Below are positions 35,820 to 46,453 of a stretch of DNA of 64,000 nt, piece by piece; the first letter of the stretch is position 1; every line of letters starts with the position of its first letter. The notes beneath the pieces are model-generated. The model did not search any database, was not told the origin of the DNA, and was given only the letters and a program-made list of their open reading frames with translations. The position numbers were made by a program, and so were the translations under genes. Origin of the DNA: Cryptomeria japonica (lineage: Eukaryota; Streptophyta; Pinopsida; Cupressales; Cupressaceae); contig NC_081414.1 in NCBI RefSeq assembly GCF_030272615.1, forward strand, positions 916,311,648 through 916,375,647. The letters run 5' to 3'.

Positions 35820-37330
35820 TTCATGACTTCACGTTTTGGAGTGAACTTAAGGTGTGAGAGTTTTGGAGCCAACTTCAGGTGTGAGAGTTTTGGAGCGAAC
35901 TTCATGAAGGAGGATGTTGGAGTGAACTTCATGAAGGAGGATGTTGGAGCGAATTTCACCTTCAAGGCTTCACAAGCGAAATGGAAAACGAAGAGATGAA
36001 AGAAGTTTATAAACCCTTCATGTTCAAGCATTCAAGCATGAACTTCATGAATTAGTGACTTAGAGCGAAATTCATACTTTGGGAATAACTACCTAGGAGA
36101 GAACTTCGGGAGTTGCAAAAGAGGAGCGAAGTTCTTACTTCAAGAGTTGAGTGAGAGGAGAGAAGTTTTTACTTCACCTTCCAAGACTTTGGAGCGAACT
36201 TCACCTTTGAACGATTTGAAGCAAACTTCACCTTGGAAGACTTTGGAGCGAACTTCACCTTTGAGTGATTTGGAGCGAACTTCACCTTTGAGTGATTTGG
36301 AGCGAACTTGTTGGAAGACTTTGGAGCGAACTTCACCTTTGAGCGATTTGGAGTGAACTTCATGTTGAAGGAGATAGGAGCGAACTTCATGTCGAAGGAG
36401 ATAGGAGCGAACTTCATGTTTCACCAATATGGAGTGAAGTTGCTTTCTTCACAAGTTTACATTTTAAAGCGAAATTGACAACTTCATGTTCAAGCACTTT
36501 GGAGCCAAATTCATGACCTAGCAAAATGAAGCAATCTTGAGAGTGAAATAAATTAACTTCGTGCATTGAAGGAGAAGAGCGAAATGCTTACTTCATGAGT
36601 TGAAGGAAGTGAGCGAGGTTTTAACTTCGTTAGTTGAGAAAGATGAGTGAACTTCATGTTTTCACCAAGGAGAGTGAATTTCATAAGCATGAGCGAAATT
36701 GAATAAGAAAAGGATAATCACCTAAAGAGGACACAATACCAAATGAACTTCATGATCTCATTTGGAGGAGTGAAGCAGAGCGATTTTACAACTTCAACTT
36801 CAAGGAGATAGTAGCGAACTTCGGGTTCAAGCAACTAAGAGCAAAACAATAACTTCATGAGTTGAGAGTTTGGAGCGAAATTGCTACTTCATGTGTTTAG
36901 GAAGAGGAGCGAAGTTCATGATCGTGTTAAGTAGAGCGATTTGTGAATGAAGTTGGATATAAATAGGAGAAATGATTAAAGCAACTTCATGTTTCACCAA
37001 TTTGGAGCGAAGTTGTTACTTCATGCACTCATGATTTGGAGCGAAATTGTTACTTCATGTGTTTGAGATAAGGAGTGAAGTTCATACTTCATGTATTGGG
37101 AGATAGAAGCAAAGTTGTTACTTCATGAACTCATGATTTGGAGCAAAATTTTCATTTCACAAGCTACTGATTTTGAGCGATCTTACAACTTCATGTATTG
37201 AGCAAGGAGAGCGAAGTTATACTCCATGAGTTAAGGTTTTAGAGCGAAGTTTTCTAACTTCATGATTTGAGTGATTAGAGCGAACAAAACAAACTTCGGA
37301 AGTTGATATTATGAAGCGAAGTTCATGTTT
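35820..37330 (+). repeat. Direct-repeat array of element E
   Basis: Several dozen copies of GGAGCGAACTTCAtg or GGAGCGAAATTgttACTTCA with 20-60-bp spacing, densest at 35840-35960 and 36180-36420. It occupies the same place as the hairpin arrays of A and D but consists mostly of direct repeats. ORFs across it on both strands are repeat by-products. Confidence 0.85.
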
Positions 37331-37437
37331 GCAAAATCAATTAAGGCACGATTTAAGTGCCCAAGGTAAATTTGAATTTGATTTAGAGATGAGTTGGCTA
37401 AGGGTAAGTTTTCATTTAAATTTTATTGTATAACAAA

Positions 37438-37488
37438 GTCGGCCTTAGGGTAAGAGGCACATCTATTCGTCTAGATCACCTATAAAAG
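37438..37488 (+). promoter_or_regulatory. Promoter of element E ORF
   Basis: GTCGGCCT at 37438-37445 and CCTATAAAAG at 37479-37488, the arrangement also seen in A and D. Confidence 0.6.
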
Positions 37489-38714
37489 AAGAATTGAAAC
37501 AATCATTTCAACATCAAATCAAACTAATTATCTCTTCTTTCTTGAGCGAATTTCATCAGCAGATAGCAAAATTCATCTATAATCAGCAAACTTCATAAGA
37601 ATTCATCAGCAACAAGGCGAATTTATCAATAGCAATGCCTTCATTAAGGCGAATTCATTAGCAAGTGTGTTCTTTGAAAGGCGAATTTGTTCATCTTTTC
37701 CTAGCTCTTGCAGATTTGTATCACCATTTAGTCTCTAGGAAAGGCAAAATCAGTAAAATCTGAGGTGAAATATAGGATTTTGTTTGATAGAGGAGTCATT
37801 TCAGATCTGATTATAGTTAAAATTTGGTTGAATTTCATTGAATCAAATCTATATTAATCATAAAATCAATCTTTTTCAGTCAATAAAATTATATTTATCA
37901 AGAAGATTGATTTGAATTTGGATTTTACCTACCTTTCACTATTAGTCTAACTTACACATCTCTTATAGGCGAAAGATGGCGGCTCCCAAGCAAAACAAAA
38001 CTCTCTCCCGTCAAACACTCATCAAGGAATATATGAAGAGGAGTGCATTCGAGAGTAGGATCACGTCAAATTGGAGCAAAATTGGAGACACTCATCTTGG
38101 CAAGTTCGATACCAAGAAGTTTCACCACCCATCATTCATCAACGAACCAACAGCAACAGCCAAGAAGATTATTGAAAGTGGACTTATCAACACAGCTCGC
38201 TTTCCTCCCGCGGTGCAATGCTACGAACTCATCGTGGAATGTGCTCAACACTATGATTCAGAGTCAAGGAGAATTGTCACAAAGGATGGGAAGGTGCTTG
38301 CATATCTCTCAGAGACAGCTATCAGTGAGACATTTCATCTACCTGAGTCCAAGGAAATGACTTACATAACTATAGAAGGAGCTAAATCGGCCTACGAAGA
38401 TAACCTTGAGGCTTGTGCGAAGATCATTGATAAATTTTGGTTGAAGAAAAGTAGAGGAGGCAAAAGCAGATGACCAAATAGACTGCACAAGGTAGACTTC
38501 CATGATGAATACAAGGACTTCATCACCTTATTCCATTGAGTGATTGGAGCCCCTAAGGCTTTCTACTTTGAAGAATGGATGTTTTACTACATTGAGACTA
38601 TCACTCGTGACAAGAAGATGATCAATTGGGCAAGAGTTATCAGCATCAGTATTAATAAGCAATTAAGGAGATTAATGCACACCAAAACATTCTATATGAG
38701 TTCTTGTTGAGACA

Positions 38715-38786
38715 TGGACCAGCTAGGACTCGAACCTAGGACCTTCCATACGCTGTTGGAGTGCTCTACCACTGAGCTACTAGCCC
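38715..38786 (-). ncRNA. tRNA-like sequence in the TRIM 3' LTR
   Basis: 72 nt folding as a near-complete tRNA: acceptor GGGCTAG pairs with CTGGTCC (two G-U), D stem GCTC/GAGC, T stem CTAGG/CCTAG with loop TTCGAGT, discriminator A. A box TAGCTCAGTGGTAGAGC and a perfect B box GGTTCGAGTCC are present. The anticodon arm is irregular (8-nt loop, no U33), so it is unlikely to be a working tRNA, but a Pol III promoter is intact. Confidence 0.8.
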
Positions 38787-39239
38787 CTCTTGGACCAATC
38801 CATCTTCGGTCCTGTTGTGACCATTTCACACATCGCCCCATCGCAAATGGGGACCCCCTCTTTTTTCGCTTGTTTTCGCTTTCGTTTTTAGGGTTTTGTT
38901 AGTCCGTTAGTTGTCTGGATTTAGGGCTAAGCCTTAGGGTTTTAAATCTTGCCTTTTCAAGCCAAAATCCAGTCATTTTTGAGAGCTTTTGAGCTTTCTT
39001 TTCTAGAATGCAAATTTTGAATGCAATGATTTCGCCAAAATGGTCTAATTTTCAATTAGAATGTTCATGCAGAGCTTAAACTTGTCTAAATGATGACCGT
39101 CAATGTGAATTTTTGTCTGATTGAATATTTTGACCAAATTTTGACTTTTTTGAAGTTTGATCCTGGGCATTGGAATTGATTTGTTTTCGCCTCGTGAAGT
39201 GTTAAAATGTGAAAAATCTTGTTATTTTGGCCTGTAGGA

Positions 39240-41035
39240 GCAAAATCGCTCCTGTCCCTCAGTGAAGGACGGGAGCTCATTTTCAGATATCTCATCATTC
39301 TTGCAGAGTCCGGACAAATTTTACGTTTGAAGTGATAGAGAACGACAAGATCTTTCATTTGAATATAAATTGAAGATTTTCATGAGCGCAGAAAGGCCTC
39401 CAGGAGGAAAATCGCTCCTGTCCCTCAGTGAAGGACCGGAGCTACAATTCAAATTTTGCCTTGTCCTTGCAAGATTTTGAAAACTTAATGATTTGAGGAC
39501 GTCCAAAGGAGGATGCTTTGCCAAATGAATATAATTTGAGATGCAAAAACGAAGGAGAATGACCTATATTGACCAAATCGCTCCTGTCCCTCTCCAAGGG
39601 ACCAGGGCGAGGTACCTTGTAGCTCTCGTCCCTCTCCCAGGGACCAGAGCGATTTCCTTCATTATGCAAAATCCAGACAAAGGTCAAGGAAAGTTTACGT
39701 TCAAAAACGAAGGAGAACATGAGATGAATGCATTGAATATAAATTGAAGATTTTTTGGACGTCCATACCAGCATTAAATGCCTAGTTCGCTCCTGTCCCT
39801 CTCCAAGGGACCAGAGCGATTTTTGATATAATTGCCTTTGTTGCAAAATTACAAACAATGTCAAGGCATGGGCGGATAGAGTGAAGAAGGACGACTCCGT
39901 TGAATATAAACTTGGAACCTGGCAAAGTAAGATGAAGGCCACAAAGGAAGGATCGCTCCTGTCCCTCTCCAAGGGACCAGGGCGATACATTGATGATAAT
40001 ACTCCCTACGCAAGTTCAAGGTCGTTCCTCCGAAGTTCAAGGTCGACACAAGTCAAGACAAAGTGGCGAGGGACATTTCAAGGCGTCTTCATCATGCGCA
40101 AACACTCAAAGGACGTTAAAATGAAGAAATTGACACCCTATAACATAGATCGCTCCTGTCCCTTGGGAAGGGACCAAGGCGATGTTAGATGCATTGGCCA
40201 TTTCATGCAAAATTTACGTAAGGACAAGACATTGCAATGTTTTAGAGGGTCCATGGTATGGTAAAAGGATGATAAACAAGAGTTTTGAACGTGAAATGAT
40301 CATTATTTTGAGCATGGAGACTATATCGCTCCTGTCCCTCTCCAAGGGACCAGGGCGATTTGCTTTGGATTCCTTGTTTTGCTTCAAGATCAAGCTAAGT
40401 CAAGACGTCTTAAGATAGCATATGGTCCAAGGCATCGTCTGAAGATAATTCGCAAAAGTGTTGAACGTCCAAACCTTGCCAAATAATGTAAAAGCCTCAC
40501 ATCGCTCCTGTCCTTTGGACAAGGACCAAGGCGATATCATCAAAAGCACGCACGTCCCTTCAAAGATCAAAGCGAAGCAAGGTTAGGTAAGGTGAAGGAC
40601 GACGTTTGAAGGGCATTACAATGAAGATCGAAGTGCAAAGTTGACAAGGTCAAGGAAAGGACATGGATCGCTCCTGTCCCTCTCCAAGGGACAAGGGCGA
40701 TGATCCCTTTAATACACTCAAAACTTCATGCGAGCAAATGGAATAAGCGCAAAAGACACGAACAAAGGATGCTATTCGCCCACAATAAAAAATCGAAGTT
40801 GAAAGATGCAAGATGGACATGAAAACAAGAAGATCGCTCCTGTCCTTTGGACAAGGACCAGGGCGATATGCACTTAAAGGACACCCATATGCGCACACAA
40901 GGCGATCAAATTCGAAGGACCATCAAGGTGATCGATTTTTAACGTGGAGATGAAGGAGTTGGACGTAAGAAATGCAAAAGTCAAGACAAAATGGTGAATC
41001 GCTCCTGTCCCTCTCCAAGGGACCAGAGCGATGAG
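39240..41035 (+). repeat. Array of about 12 hairpins in element D
   Basis: Same imperfect palindrome as in A, at about 39245, 39412, 39580, 39625, 39788, 39955, 40150, 40327, 40502, 40668, 40833 and 40997. Copies at 40510-40526 and near 40842 use GTCCTT with AAGGAC; most others GTCCCT with AGGGAC. Outer arms TCGC and GCGA are nearly always kept. Confidence 0.9.
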
Positions 41036-41326
41036 GTACGTCCCTTTGTTTTCCAATTTTGGCGCCAAATAAACAAATTTAAATTTCCTTAAATGCTAAA
41101 TCGATTAAAAAATTGAAAATCCATTTTTATTTAGCATTTAATATGGCGTTATCTTTTATTAATTATTTTTTGCCTTTATTAAAAATCGAAATTCTCATTT
41201 AAAAAAACGCAAGGCATTAATAATTAATTATTTAATTAATATAAAAATCGATTTGAAGCGCCCAATTAGGCAAGTCGGCCTTGTTATTTTATTGCAAATC
41301 ATTTAAAAAATGGTTTTATTTGTCAA

Positions 41327-41368
41327 GTCGGCCTAAGAGGTGAAAGGGTATGAGCGCTATTTATAAGG
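41327..41368 (+). promoter_or_regulatory. Promoter of element D ORF
   Basis: GTCGGCCT at 41327-41334 followed by CTATTTATAAGG at 41357-41368. A second GTCGGCCT lies near 41275. Confidence 0.65.
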
Positions 41369-41811
41369 GGAGTGAAACGTTCATTTTCACATAATCATTT
41401 TTACCTTTCTTCATGCGAATCAAGAAGAGGCGAATATAGTGCGAAGTGTGATCAAAGGTGGTGCGATTTCAAACCAAAGGTGGCGCTAGTATCATCTTGT
41501 GTGGAGTGCGAATTGCGTTGAAGGCCAAAGGTGGTGCGAATTTCATTCATCCAAGGGTGGCGCGTAGTTATCAAAAGGTGGTGCGAATTTGAAGACCACA
41601 CCAAGGGCGAACTTGGAGATCCATCTAAGACCACACCAAGGGCGAATTTGGAGATCATTTAAGACCACGTCTAAGGCATTACTTGAAGATCACGTTCTCT
41701 CCAGAGGTGGCGAAGTATATTTTGAGGGAATCATATTGAAGATTATCTTATACCTCAAATTTTGCCTAGGCAAATTTTGTTTTTGCATTCTAGAGTTAGC
41801 TCTCTGTCGAG

Positions 41812-42007
41812 GTATGGCGATTTAATTATTATTGTTTTATTCATTCATCGTCATATTTCAAATTTTGAATTTTAAATCTCTTAGCTCAATCGTTGTATTT
41901 TAGGAAGTGATAACTCTAGGGACTTATCATGAGGTTTCCTAAAATCTATCTCTCTTATCTACGTTATTTATTGCAAAATCTATTTCTTATAATGAAATGT
42001 TGTGTAG
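41812..42007 (+). other. Probable 5'UTR intron of element D
   Basis: Donor-like TCGAG|GTATGG and acceptor-like TTGTGTAG two bases before the ATG. The ORF is open upstream of the ATG, but that extension does not match A. Confidence 0.5.
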
Positions 42008-42009
42008 GT

Positions 42010-45000
42010 ATGGCGACCCCAAAGGCGGGAGCATCCACCAGTCGCTCGGCTCTCATGAAAGAAGATCAGAAGACTGAAGAAGTGGAGACCAAGATCGTGT
42101 CCAAGTGGAGCAACATTGGAGATACAAACTTGGGAAACTTTAGCACGAAGAAGTTCCGAGAGGTCCCTTACATCGGCAAGCCATCACCTGTCGCCCGGAG
42201 AATAATAGAGAGTGGCATCGTTAAGGCGGCCGGTTTTCCTCCAGCCATTCAGTGTCACGAGTTGATGATAGAGTGTGCCCGTCATTACAATCCACAGTCC
42301 AGGACAATTGTGTCCAATGAGGGAAACACTTTGGCGTACCTTTCAGAGGAGGCCATAAGTGAAGCCTTCCATCTTCCAGAGCACAGGGACATGATATACA
42401 AGAGCATTGAAGGAGCCAGATCAGTGTACGATGATGATCCAGATGCTTGTCTAAGCATAATCAACAAGAACTGGCTACTCAAGAGTCGTCCCCGTCTGAG
42501 CAAAGTACCGAACACACCACACCGGATCGATTTCCAAGAGGAGTACAGAGATTTGATTACCATGCTCAACAGAGTTACAGGAGCACCTCATGCCTTCTAT
42601 TTTGAGAAATGGATGTTTTATTTCATCCAGGTGATTGTTCAAGGAAAGGGTACAATACATTGGGCTAGGATAATTAGCCATTGCTTAGACGTACAATTGA
42701 GAAGACTCAGGGCTACTAAGTCCTTCCACATGAGTTCGTATGTCATCTATGCCTTAATAAGGAGCGTCGAGTACGCAGGACTACCTCACAGAGGAGTGAT
42801 TGGAAGAGGACCCGGCGAGGTCAGAGTTTGTGAATCCTATACCTACTTGCATCATCCACCAGGGAAGAACTACAAGTTAATCAATGATACTTTCACGATG
42901 AACATCACCAGGACGTTGCAAGGAGGGATTCACAACAGATTATCTCAGGATGCCCAGGAGTTAATCAAGAGGTACGGTGCTTGGTTCATTCAGTTTCCCA
43001 AGTTCACTTACATTAGAGTGTATGGATGTCCTTTACCTCCATACATGTTGCCGAGGTACCCGACAGATAGAATTGTGTTACTTGAAGTAACAAGGCAGTT
43101 GGCAGCATATGTGAAGGCATTCAGACACAGACATCAGAATGGAGTTCAGGTACCTATTATTTTGGGTAATTCAGTTGAGGTATGTCCCAATGTCTCAGCC
43201 ATGGATGACGCAGAGAGGGAGTTAGCCTTGTATCCTTTTTCATCTTTTGCTTGGAGGAATAGTTTCGATCCACATGGACATTTAGAGGAGACAGTCGGTA
43301 GAAGATTTAGACATGAGTACCAAATTGAAGATTTTATGATGAATCTCCTAGATGATTTCGAAGTGAAACGAAAAATACATTCTAGATTGCCTTTGGATTT
43401 CATCAGGAAATGTAAGATTTACAGAGTAGCCGACCAAGCTCAGGACAACGGCAGGCACATCCAATCTTCATATGATAGAGAAAGTAAAACAATTAGTTTG
43501 AATTGGAATGAGCCCGAGGCCGTGGATTTAGATGATTTGATGGCACCAGTCTTGTCTTGTACTCGCAGATGGGTAGACATTCAACATCAGAAGTTGAGAG
43601 AACAAGGCATAGCCATGTCTTTTACTTTGGAAGAAAAGCCAGCCGAAGGTGGAGCCAGTGTTAGTGAAGGCAATCCTAATCCTAGGAATTCAGGTGAAGG
43701 TAACCTTCGATGTGCCAGTGAGGGCAATCTCCATCCGAGAGGTTCAAAGAGAAAGGAAAGATCAGAAAAGAAAGAGCCTTCCAAGAAAAAGCAAGGTGCT
43801 AACAAAGACCAAACACCAGGTACTTCTTCCAGGCCAGAAGATAGAACAGTTCGAGTGGAAGAATCCATGGAATCGATGGTACAGAATGACAGACAGGAGG
43901 AAGAACAGGCACAGCATGTTTCATCCGATGGATCTCTCCAAGACTATGATTTAGATAATGATAATGAAGTAACATCTCCTCCCAGACAAGAAGAAATGGT
44001 ACACAAAGAAATTCAAGTTCAAGAGACAAGATCAAATATCCCAGATTGGTTGAAGGAAAGATTGACTAAGGTGATCGTAATTGAGGACGAGGACAGTGCA
44101 ATCGATCTAGAGAGCCTTGTTGGACGCTCACATATGACAACAGAGAAGAAGAAGGCTACAAAGATGTCCAAGATGATTCGAGATGAGACTGGATCTAGAA
44201 AACTGCAGATAGCTACACCGGCAGCAGACAAATATGAGGGTGAGATCTTAGCAGAGGACTATCACATACAGACTATTGAGTTAGGACCATCCACAGCAGA
44301 GCAGACTTTAGATGATGCCACCGACACATTTGAGGCATTGAAGGATAAGTTTAGAGAAGAAGTAGAAAAGAATAGAAAGCTCGAGAGAGAGGTCGGTGCA
44401 TGGAGGACATATTTCAGTCACATCAATGAACCTTTGGGACGTCAGGATCCAGTTAGATCACCATTGCAGGCATTGCCCCTTCAATCAATCAATGAAGCAG
44501 AAAGATTCAGGAATATGGTTCAGCGTACATGTAATTGGATGGATAGATCTCACACGGTGGCCATTGAGTTTATTACAAGGATGTCGAAGATCACCCATCA
44601 GGCTATCCAAGTTCTTGAGATAATCCACAGATTGATGGCAACAGTAGCTGCATTTGCCCATACCAAGGACGTTGTCATCCCTGTCTTGAAAGTTATAAGA
44701 CATACATCTAGAAAAATTTTAGCACAAGAGAGGATCTTAGAAGGTGATTCTCACAGTTTGTTTCAGTGGTCAACCTTACTCCATATAAAGAGTGTTCTCT
44801 TTGAGGACATCAGTGTTAGATGTGGTCAAGTTGAGGAGGTGATCAATCCGATCCAGGACAGAGTATTTGAGGTACTTCGTACCATTCTTGGCAGGAGGAT
44901 CGAGGTCGAGACAGATGTGGATTTACAAGAGTTTGAGGATAGAATCACGATCATCTTTCGCAAGGACGTAGATGTTACAGATGAGCAGTATGATCAAATG

Positions 45001-45231
45001 TATGCCACCATGCTCTTGATTGATAGAACAAAGGAACTTGAACCTACTTGGGACACAGCTCTTCTAGATGCATTTGATCAAGTTATCCACTTAGAAGAGA
45101 GTATCAAGAATCTTCCCGAGATTCCAATCACAGAAATCGAAGGAATTGTGACAAAATTCATTGCATATGCTAAGAAGGAAAATTGGAAAGGGAATAAGAT
45201 TCTAGATGAAAGGTTGTTACAGATGACATGA
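42010..45231 (+). CDS. Long ORF of element D, uncharacterised element protein (about 1,073 aa)
   Basis: Uninterrupted ORF beginning MATPKAGAS, closely similar to the element A protein along its whole length. Conserved: FPPAIQCHELMIECARHYN, ITMLNRVTGAPHAFYFEKWM, the FTYIRVYGC...LPRYPTDR block, SEGN-type repeats around residue 550-580, a Lys/Arg-rich segment, the acidic linker, and a coiled-coil C terminus ending KEIN-like ...IAYAKKENWKGNKIL. Differences from A include many that leave the residue class unchanged, so purifying selection is plausible. No known enzyme motif. It lies between the two promoters of the element. Confidence 0.88.
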   Translation: MATPKAGASTSRSALMKEDQKTEEVETKIVSKWSNIGDTNLGNFSTKKFREVPYIGKPSPVARRIIESGIVKAAGFPPAIQCHELMIECARHYNPQSRTIVSNEGNTLAYLSEEAISEAFHLPEHRDMIYKSIEGARSVYDDDPDACLSIINKNWLLKSRPRLSKVPNTPHRIDFQEEYRDLITMLNRVTGAPHAFYFEKWMFYFIQVIVQGKGTIHWARIISHCLDVQLRRLRATKSFHMSSYVIYALIRSVEYAGLPHRGVIGRGPGEVRVCESYTYLHHPPGKNYKLINDTFTMNITRTLQGGIHNRLSQDAQELIKRYGAWFIQFPKFTYIRVYGCPLPPYMLPRYPTDRIVLLEVTRQLAAYVKAFRHRHQNGVQVPIILGNSVEVCPNVSAMDDAERELALYPFSSFAWRNSFDPHGHLEETVGRRFRHEYQIEDFMMNLLDDFEVKRKIHSRLPLDFIRKCKIYRVADQAQDNGRHIQSSYDRESKTISLNWNEPEAVDLDDLMAPVLSCTRRWVDIQHQKLREQGIAMSFTLEEKPAEGGASVSEGNPNPRNSGEGNLRCASEGNLHPRGSKRKERSEKKEPSKKKQGANKDQTPGTSSRPEDRTVRVEESMESMVQNDRQEEEQAQHVSSDGSLQDYDLDNDNEVTSPPRQEEMVHKEIQVQETRSNIPDWLKERLTKVIVIEDEDSAIDLESLVGRSHMTTEKKKATKMSKMIRDETGSRKLQIATPAADKYEGEILAEDYHIQTIELGPSTAEQTLDDATDTFEALKDKFREEVEKNRKLEREVGAWRTYFSHINEPLGRQDPVRSPLQALPLQSINEAERFRNMVQRTCNWMDRSHTVAIEFITRMSKITHQAIQVLEIIHRLMATVAAFAHTKDVVIPVLKVIRHTSRKILAQERILEGDSHSLFQWSTLLHIKSVLFEDISVRCGQVEEVINPIQDRVFEVLRTILGRRIEVETDVDLQEFEDRITIIFRKDVDVTDEQYDQMYATMLLIDRTKELEPTWDTALLDAFDQVIHLEESIKNLPEIPITEIEGIVTKFIAYAKKENWKGNKILDERLLQMT

Positions 45232-46359
45232 CATCTTATTTCTCATTGGTTGATACCTCCTAGATTTTTGTGCCAAATTTAATATTTGGCTATGTATTTA
45301 ATATTGTTCAGTAAAAAGGAGGTCATTTGTAACAAACCCTAATTAGGGTTTAGGTGTCGTGATCTTGTCCGTTGATTTACTTTCAATCTGGACCTTTCAT
45401 TGTAATTGGGGATGCTATTTATACCCCCATTTTCATTTCATTTGTAATAGTCAGTTAATAGAGAATAGAGTTAAGAGTGAAATAGAGAGATTAGAATTGT
45501 AAGCAATTTTTATTTTTGTAGCAAGATTGAGTCTTGAAGAGAGAAGTTATGGTATATGATGACTTGGAAATCAATAAAATATTGAAGTTATGGTGTTTTG
45601 TTGCAAGTTTCTTGAGTTATCTTCATGGTTGTTGGATGTACTTGAATCACGCTCAATCAAAGTAGTTTGTTAATTAGAAAGACTAAGTGTGAGATTTGAT
45701 ATTTGGTAGGACTCGCAATCCAAACCACTAGCTTCTTGCTGATTGTAGGAACGCCTTGTGTGGTCGACTGGAAAACACCTTGAGTCCTTAACCTTCAAGC
45801 ATTTTCATATCTAGGATATGTACCTTCGTAGTAGTGTCCTTGGTCTTTGATGCATTGAACATCATTATTACCTTAGAAGATCGCACTAATTTCAGTTGAG
45901 TTGTTGTCTTATGGCGAAATTGAAATTGGTTGAGTCTTGCCAAATCTCATCCATGCTAAGTCGTTCATAGGGTTAGGTTAGATTAGACCTCTTAAGCCCT
46001 ATCTTTTTCCTTTTTTTTTTTTTGAAAGTTCCTTTTAGATTAGTGAAACCTTCGAACTATTGAATCCGTAAGAAGCCTTGAAGGAAACAGCAAATCACAT
46101 CATACCACTAAAAAAGCTTGTCCACACGTGGAGACCCCACTAAAAGAACCTTGGAGTCCACCTAACTGATCCTTTTTGCAGATCTTCAGCAGTTAGAGAC
46201 TATTTTCTCAAGAGAGGATAAGATGCCTGTCGGTATTTTATTCTGTGTATGATTGTGTACAAAATACACGTCAACAGGTCCGAGTGTGGCTTATTTCCAA
46301 CACCAACACCCCCCTTAAGCCACACCTCTCGTGTGCTTGGGGCTCCTAGCCTGGACCTA

Positions 46360-46371
46360 GCTCTGATACCA
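46360..46371 (-). other. TRIM primer-binding site
   Basis: TGGTATCAGAGC on the minus strand, abutting the LTR end with no gap; complementary to the 3' end of plant initiator tRNA-Met. Confidence 0.9.
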
Positions 46372-46381
46372 TGTTGAGACA

Positions 46382-46453
46382 TGGACCAGCTAGGACTCGA
46401 ACCTAGGACCTTCCATACGCTGCTAGAGTGCTCTACCACTGAGCTACTAGCCC
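46382..46453 (-). ncRNA. tRNA-like sequence in the TRIM 5' LTR
   Basis: Same cloverleaf as the copy at 38715-38786; the two differ only in the anticodon arm (TCCAA versus TCTAG), where the four-base-pair stem is still possible. It lies in the sense orientation of the TRIM. Confidence 0.8.

Larger units (their letters stand above)
38813..46276 (+). mobile_element. Element D: 7.5-kb TG...CA unit with an intact long ORF
   Basis: Starts TGTTGTGACCATTTCACACA and ends AATACACGTCAACA; perfect 5-bp duplication GGTCC (38808-38812 and 46277-46281). Order as in A: 5' hairpin (38836-38852), hairpin array (39240-41035), GTCGGCCT (41327-41334) and TATA (41357-41368), leader with probable intron, ORF 42010-45231, telobox palindrome (45334-45351), second TATA (about 45415), AATAAA (45573-45578). 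The ends are not direct repeats of each other. It is inserted in an LTR of the TRIM. It is the most complete member seen. Confidence 0.92.

Noticed and set aside
36140-36427. Repetitive ORFs on both strands (for example 95 codons, -)
   Set aside because: By-product of the AGCGAACTTCA direct-repeat array of element E; its period happens to be open in several frames.
38813-46276. Conventional LTRs at the two ends of element D
   Set aside because: The first and last several hundred bases were compared; apart from the TGTTG/CAACA ends no direct repeat was seen, and the same holds for A and E.
46382-46453. A genuine host tRNA gene
   Set aside because: The anticodon arm is malformed (no U33, 8-nt loop) and the sequence occurs twice inside TRIM LTRs, so it is element-borne.
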